Part shown: piece by piece, positions 60,715 through 64,000 of the stretch
How positions within the stretch are numbered: the stretch's first letter is position 1
Layout of the letters: each line of letters starts with the position of its first letter
DNA from: Myrica gale
Lineage: Eukaryota > Streptophyta > Magnoliopsida > Fagales > Myricaceae
DNA length: 64,000 nt
Assembly: GCA_963930655.1 (NCBI GenBank)
Contig: OZ005615.1
Span: 12,790,001 to 12,854,000 of the forward strand
Direction: 5' to 3'
The notes under the pieces: generated by a model
The model's input: only the letters and a program-made list of their open reading frames with translations
Databases searched by the model: none
What the model was told of the DNA's origin: nothing
Made by a program: the position numbers and the translations under genes

Positions 60715-63700
60715 TTGCTCTTTTTTTGAAACTGTCGGGTGCTGGCCCGCCGACAGTTCATTCTCTTAGGCAACTATAAGGTGCAATAATCCTTAATATC
60801 TCTACCTTGTGGAAACTAAAACTTGTCAGGCTCAAGCTTTACTTGCTCGTGTTGGCTTCTCATCTTCCCTGGTCTCACCACCGCTTGGTTTAAGTAGTGG
60901 TCTTGTGTTTGGTTGGAAGGAGGGCTTGGAGTTTGATGTCCTCTCTGTTACTCGTTTCTCGATCAGTTTGATTGTTTTTGACAGCCTGGGGTCTCAACCG
61001 TGGCTTTTTTCGTTCATTCATGGCCCAGTGGAGAGATCCCAAAAGGAAGAATTTTGGTCCAGCCTTTCAAATCTGGGCTCTAGGTTCTCTGGGAGTTAGA
61101 TCTGTCTCTTCCACGGTTTGCTAGACCTCGGCTTCTCGGGTGCCCAGTTTATGTGGTGTAACGGGCGTCATGGTTCCCACCGGATCAAGGAGAGACTTGA
61201 TAAAGGTTATGCGACTACTTCATGGACGGTTCTGTTTCCCCGAGCAGTTATAACCCATCTGTCTCATATAACCTCAGACCATAATCCTCTTCTTCTTAAT
61301 ACCTCAGGTGGTATGCTTGCTGGAATAAAGCCATTTCGGTTCGAACAATTCTGGCTTCGGGAGCCCAGCTGTTCGACAGTAGTGAGTCAGACCTTGCGTC
61401 AACACGCTATTGGTTCTGCTGCTATAAACTAGTATAAAATATTGGTGTAACTAAAGCTGACTTGAAGCACTGGAATCGAGAGACTGTCAGGGTCTCCAAC
61501 ATAAGATTTAATCTTACCAGAATCGATTGGCTTGTTTGGAACAACAACACCCTGGATCCGAATCGCTGGAGGCAGAGGCACAACTTTTACGTGGGGATAT
61601 TCTTGAACTGTTGAAACAAGAGGAAAGTATGTGGAAAGCCAAGTCTCGGGTGCACTGGCTCACCACAACCGACTTAACACATAATTTTTTCACCTCTCCA
61701 CGATAGTCCGAGGGAGAAAAAATAATGTTGAAACTCTGAAGACTGTAGATGGGGGCGAGGCGAAGGATCGAGAATCTATTGGTGCTCTCTTTCAATCTCA
61801 TTTCTCTGATTTATTTCATTCGAATGAACCTGATCTTGCTTTTATGATACAAGACTTTATTCATCCAGTTATTACAAGGGAAGAAAATGAGGAACTCTGC
61901 AGGATTCCAGAGGATTTGGAGATTTACTCTACGGTCAAACAATTGGGAGGTGCCAAATCACCTGGTCCTGATGGTCTGACCGCTTCTTTTTCCAAAACTT
62001 TTGGCCAACTGTGTCTACGACAGTGTGTTCTATGGTAAAATCGTTCTTTCACTCTGGCTACCTCTTAAAGCAGTTAAACCATACGTTCATTGCACTTATT
62101 CCAAAAACTGCTAACCCTGTTTCAGTTTCCCACTTTCGACCTATCAGTCTATGTAACGTTAGCTATAAGATAATTTCCAAATTATTGGCTAACATAATGA
62201 AACAGGTTTTGAACAAATTGGAGTCCGTTCGGATGTTGTTTTCAAAAACTGTTTTTTTTTTTGGGTTGACTGGCAACATTTATGGGCGCGCCTTTCAACA
62301 TGTGGGTCTGACAGTAAGTATAATTTGGTTGTGTGCAGCGTGTATAGTGAACTTAGCACAATAAGTATAATTTGATTGAGGAGGATTCTTGTACAATGCA
62401 TGCACGACTCCTCTAAACATGGGTCCCAATAGAAAAAAAATGAGTAATTTTCTCGGCACTTCTCAAGTGCTCATGAACAAAATGACATCGTTTAGTTATG
62501 TATTTCATGAAAAAAAACAGGATAACGATGGAAGCGCCACAATTTCCACCGGTTGCTATCTCCGACTTCCGTTAAATCTGGAAGCCCGCACCCCTGCTGC
62601 CGCCGACCGACAACCAAATTCTACTTTACTGTCAAACCCACATGTTGAAAAGACGTGCCCATAAATGTTGCCAGTCAGCCCGAAAACATAAAACAGTTTT
62701 TGAAAACAACATCCGAACGGACTCCTGATATCTCAAGCCCAAACTGCATTTATCCCTGGTAAGGTCATCCAGGAAAACTCAGTGGTTGCAGCCGAAGTTC
62801 TTCACTCTTTGCAGAGGCAGCAAAGCCGTAGGGGGACTATGGCTATTAAGATGGATATGGAAGGATTACGACCATCTCGAATGGAAGTTTGTCCTTCAGG
62901 TCTTGAAAAGTTTCGGTTCAGTCCAAAATGATAGCAACTCATCTCCCAATGTATTTCAACCGTGTCTTATTCGGTGCTTTTAAATGGCAACCCACTTGAA
63001 GTGTTCTACACTTCGAGAGGCATTTGCCAAAGGGACCCATTATCCCCATTTTTATTTGTTTTGGCTGTTGAGTCTCTCTCTGTTGATTATGAGGAATGAA
63101 CAGTATGACACTATTCATGGCACTCGGGTTGCTAGACATGCCCCTTCCATCACTCATCTCTCTTTTGCAGATGACTTGATAGTTTTCCGTCGAGCTAACT
63201 ACCGTGAGGCACAGGCTGTTGATGCGATCCTCAGTCCCTACTGCGGCTGGACTGGGCAGCAGGTCAACAAACACAAATCTTGCATTGTGTTTAGTAAGAA
63301 CAGTTATCCATATATTATCTCCTCCATTTGCTCTATCCTCCATAGGAAACGTATGCCTCTTGCATCGAAATATATGGGCCTTCCCATGTACGTGGGTCAT
63401 AGTAAGAAACAGAGCTTTGAAGTGGTCAAAGACAAAGTGGCGAAGAAACTGGCTGGTTGGAAGTCCAAAGTTTTATTCCAATCCGGTCGAACTACTCTCA
63501 TTAAGTCAGTCGGTACGACGTTGCCTCAGTACTTTATCAAATCCTTTATGATGCCTTGAGGTTAGTGCTCTGTTGTTGATCACATGATCAAAGACTTCTG
63601 GTGAGGCTTTTCAGCGACTAAATCCAGGAATTATACCTCAAAAGCATGGGGAGCCATTTGTCAACCGAAGTACCATGGAGGGTTGGGTATTCGGTCGATG

Positions 63701-64000
63701 TTTGACATCAATCAATCTTTTCTTGCGAAGCTTGGGTGGAAACTTTATACTCAAGGGACAGACGTTTGGGCTCAAGTTTTTAAGGCGAAGTATTTTCCAT
63801 CTTGTTCTTTATTGGAATCTACTCCTAAATCTGGTGTCTCACTGATTTGGAGAAGCATTTGTCACGTGAAGGATATGCTTTGTGCTAATATTTGTCATCT
63901 TCCTCAGAATGAGGCTTCTTTAGACCTTCGGTCCTCACCTTAGATCCCATCTCTTCTAGGATTTGCTCCCTCTTGGATTGACACGGGCCCCAATACCCCT
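60711..64000 (+). pseudogene. LINE ORF2 (endonuclease and reverse transcriptase), broken and incomplete
   Basis: The N-terminal part resembles the APE-type endonuclease start, followed by a METK-like element (TGGAAACTAAAACT, about 60811) and the SDH motif at 61274-61282. The reverse transcriptase includes GAKSPGPDGLT (about 61951), FRPISLCNVSYK (about 62134) and the catalytic FADD at 63164-63175, then the usual downstream region with KYMGLPM and LAKLGWKLYT. The frame is broken by stops, frameshifts and the 506-bp foldback insertion at 62220-62725. The zf-RVT end lies beyond the window. Confidence 0.9.
62220..62725. mobile_element. Foldback DNA element with inverted arms of about 98 bp, nested in LINE RT
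   Basis: Arms at 62220-62317 and 62627-62725 are inverted repeats starting GGAGTCCGTTCGGATGTTG, with only a few differences. The insertion separates LINE codons that are normally contiguous (...NKL and ISQAQTAF...). The host bases at the junction (TTG on the left, CTG on the right) suggest a target duplication of only 2-3 bp. No coding capacity. The long arms resemble MULE or foldback MITEs, but the short duplication does not fit a MULE. Confidence 0.85.

Larger units (their letters stand above)
57650..64000 (+). mobile_element. LINE-type non-LTR retrotransposon with nested insertions, runs off the window
   Basis: A T/C-rich 5' region (about 57650-57871 and 58969-59085) precedes ORF1 (59086-60714) and ORF2 (60711 onward), which overlap by ATGA. 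ORF2 has endonuclease, reverse transcriptase and downstream regions in the order of plant L1-like elements. A hAT element (57872-58960) interrupts the 5' region and a foldback element (62220-62725) interrupts the RT region. Nonsense and frameshift mutations show it is inactive. The exact 5' boundary is uncertain and the 3' end is outside the window. Confidence 0.88.

Noticed and set aside
1..64000. CRISPR arrays, bacterial operons, phage or organelle DNA insertions
   Set aside because: No regular spaced repeats and no long plastid or mitochondrial blocks were seen; the window is plant nuclear DNA.

Overview
This 64 kb window is nuclear DNA from a flowering plant, almost certainly a eudicot. 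The evidence is multi-exon genes with GT-AG introns, nuclear genes for chloroplast proteins with transit peptides, plant-only families (PRONE RopGEF, PsaH, HD-Zip IV, DYW PPR) and typical plant transposons. I cannot name the species. The gene models are exon by exon: every junction was chosen so that splice sites, reading frame and family conservation agree.

Layout. 1883-4934 (+) is a complete 7-exon RopGEF. 5863-7368 (-) is psaH (photosystem I subunit VI), with a TRIM retroelement in its first intron and G-boxes upstream. 9283-9759 (+) is intronless plastid ribosomal protein S17, with a hAT remnant ending 68 bp before its ATG. 11600-16319 (-) is an 11-exon GLABRA2-type HD-Zip IV factor. 16320-26208 is a gene-poor stretch with MITEs. 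26209-27530 is a broken DYW-type PPR pseudogene. 27808-33139 is a decayed Ty3/gypsy retrotransposon with perfect 5-bp target duplications. 33924-39825 (-) is a 9-exon tesmin/TSO1-like CXC (CPP/TCX) gene. 44137-55896 (+) is a 19-exon golgin candidate 5 (TMF-like) gene. From about 57650 to the window edge lies a LINE carrying two nested DNA transposons.

The genes do not form one pathway; this is ordinary plant gene order. Two genes serve the chloroplast (psaH and rps17, divergent), two are regulators (GL2-like, TCX), one acts in ROP GTPase signalling and one at the Golgi.

I found no clearly new biological system. The most interesting material is in the TCX gene. A SINE inserted in an intron, and then a 284-bp tandem duplication with one breakpoint inside the SINE doubled a 92-nt exon. 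One exon upstream, a separate 67-bp duplication doubled a 3' splice site that is immediately followed by a perfect 5' splice-site consensus. Either event could change splicing, and both can be tested with RNA data. Other notable points are a GC-AG intron plus a duplicated acceptor region in the RopGEF, a family of TAGGG-ended, GGTCCGG-rich hAT elements with 8-bp target duplications, and the doubly nested LINE.
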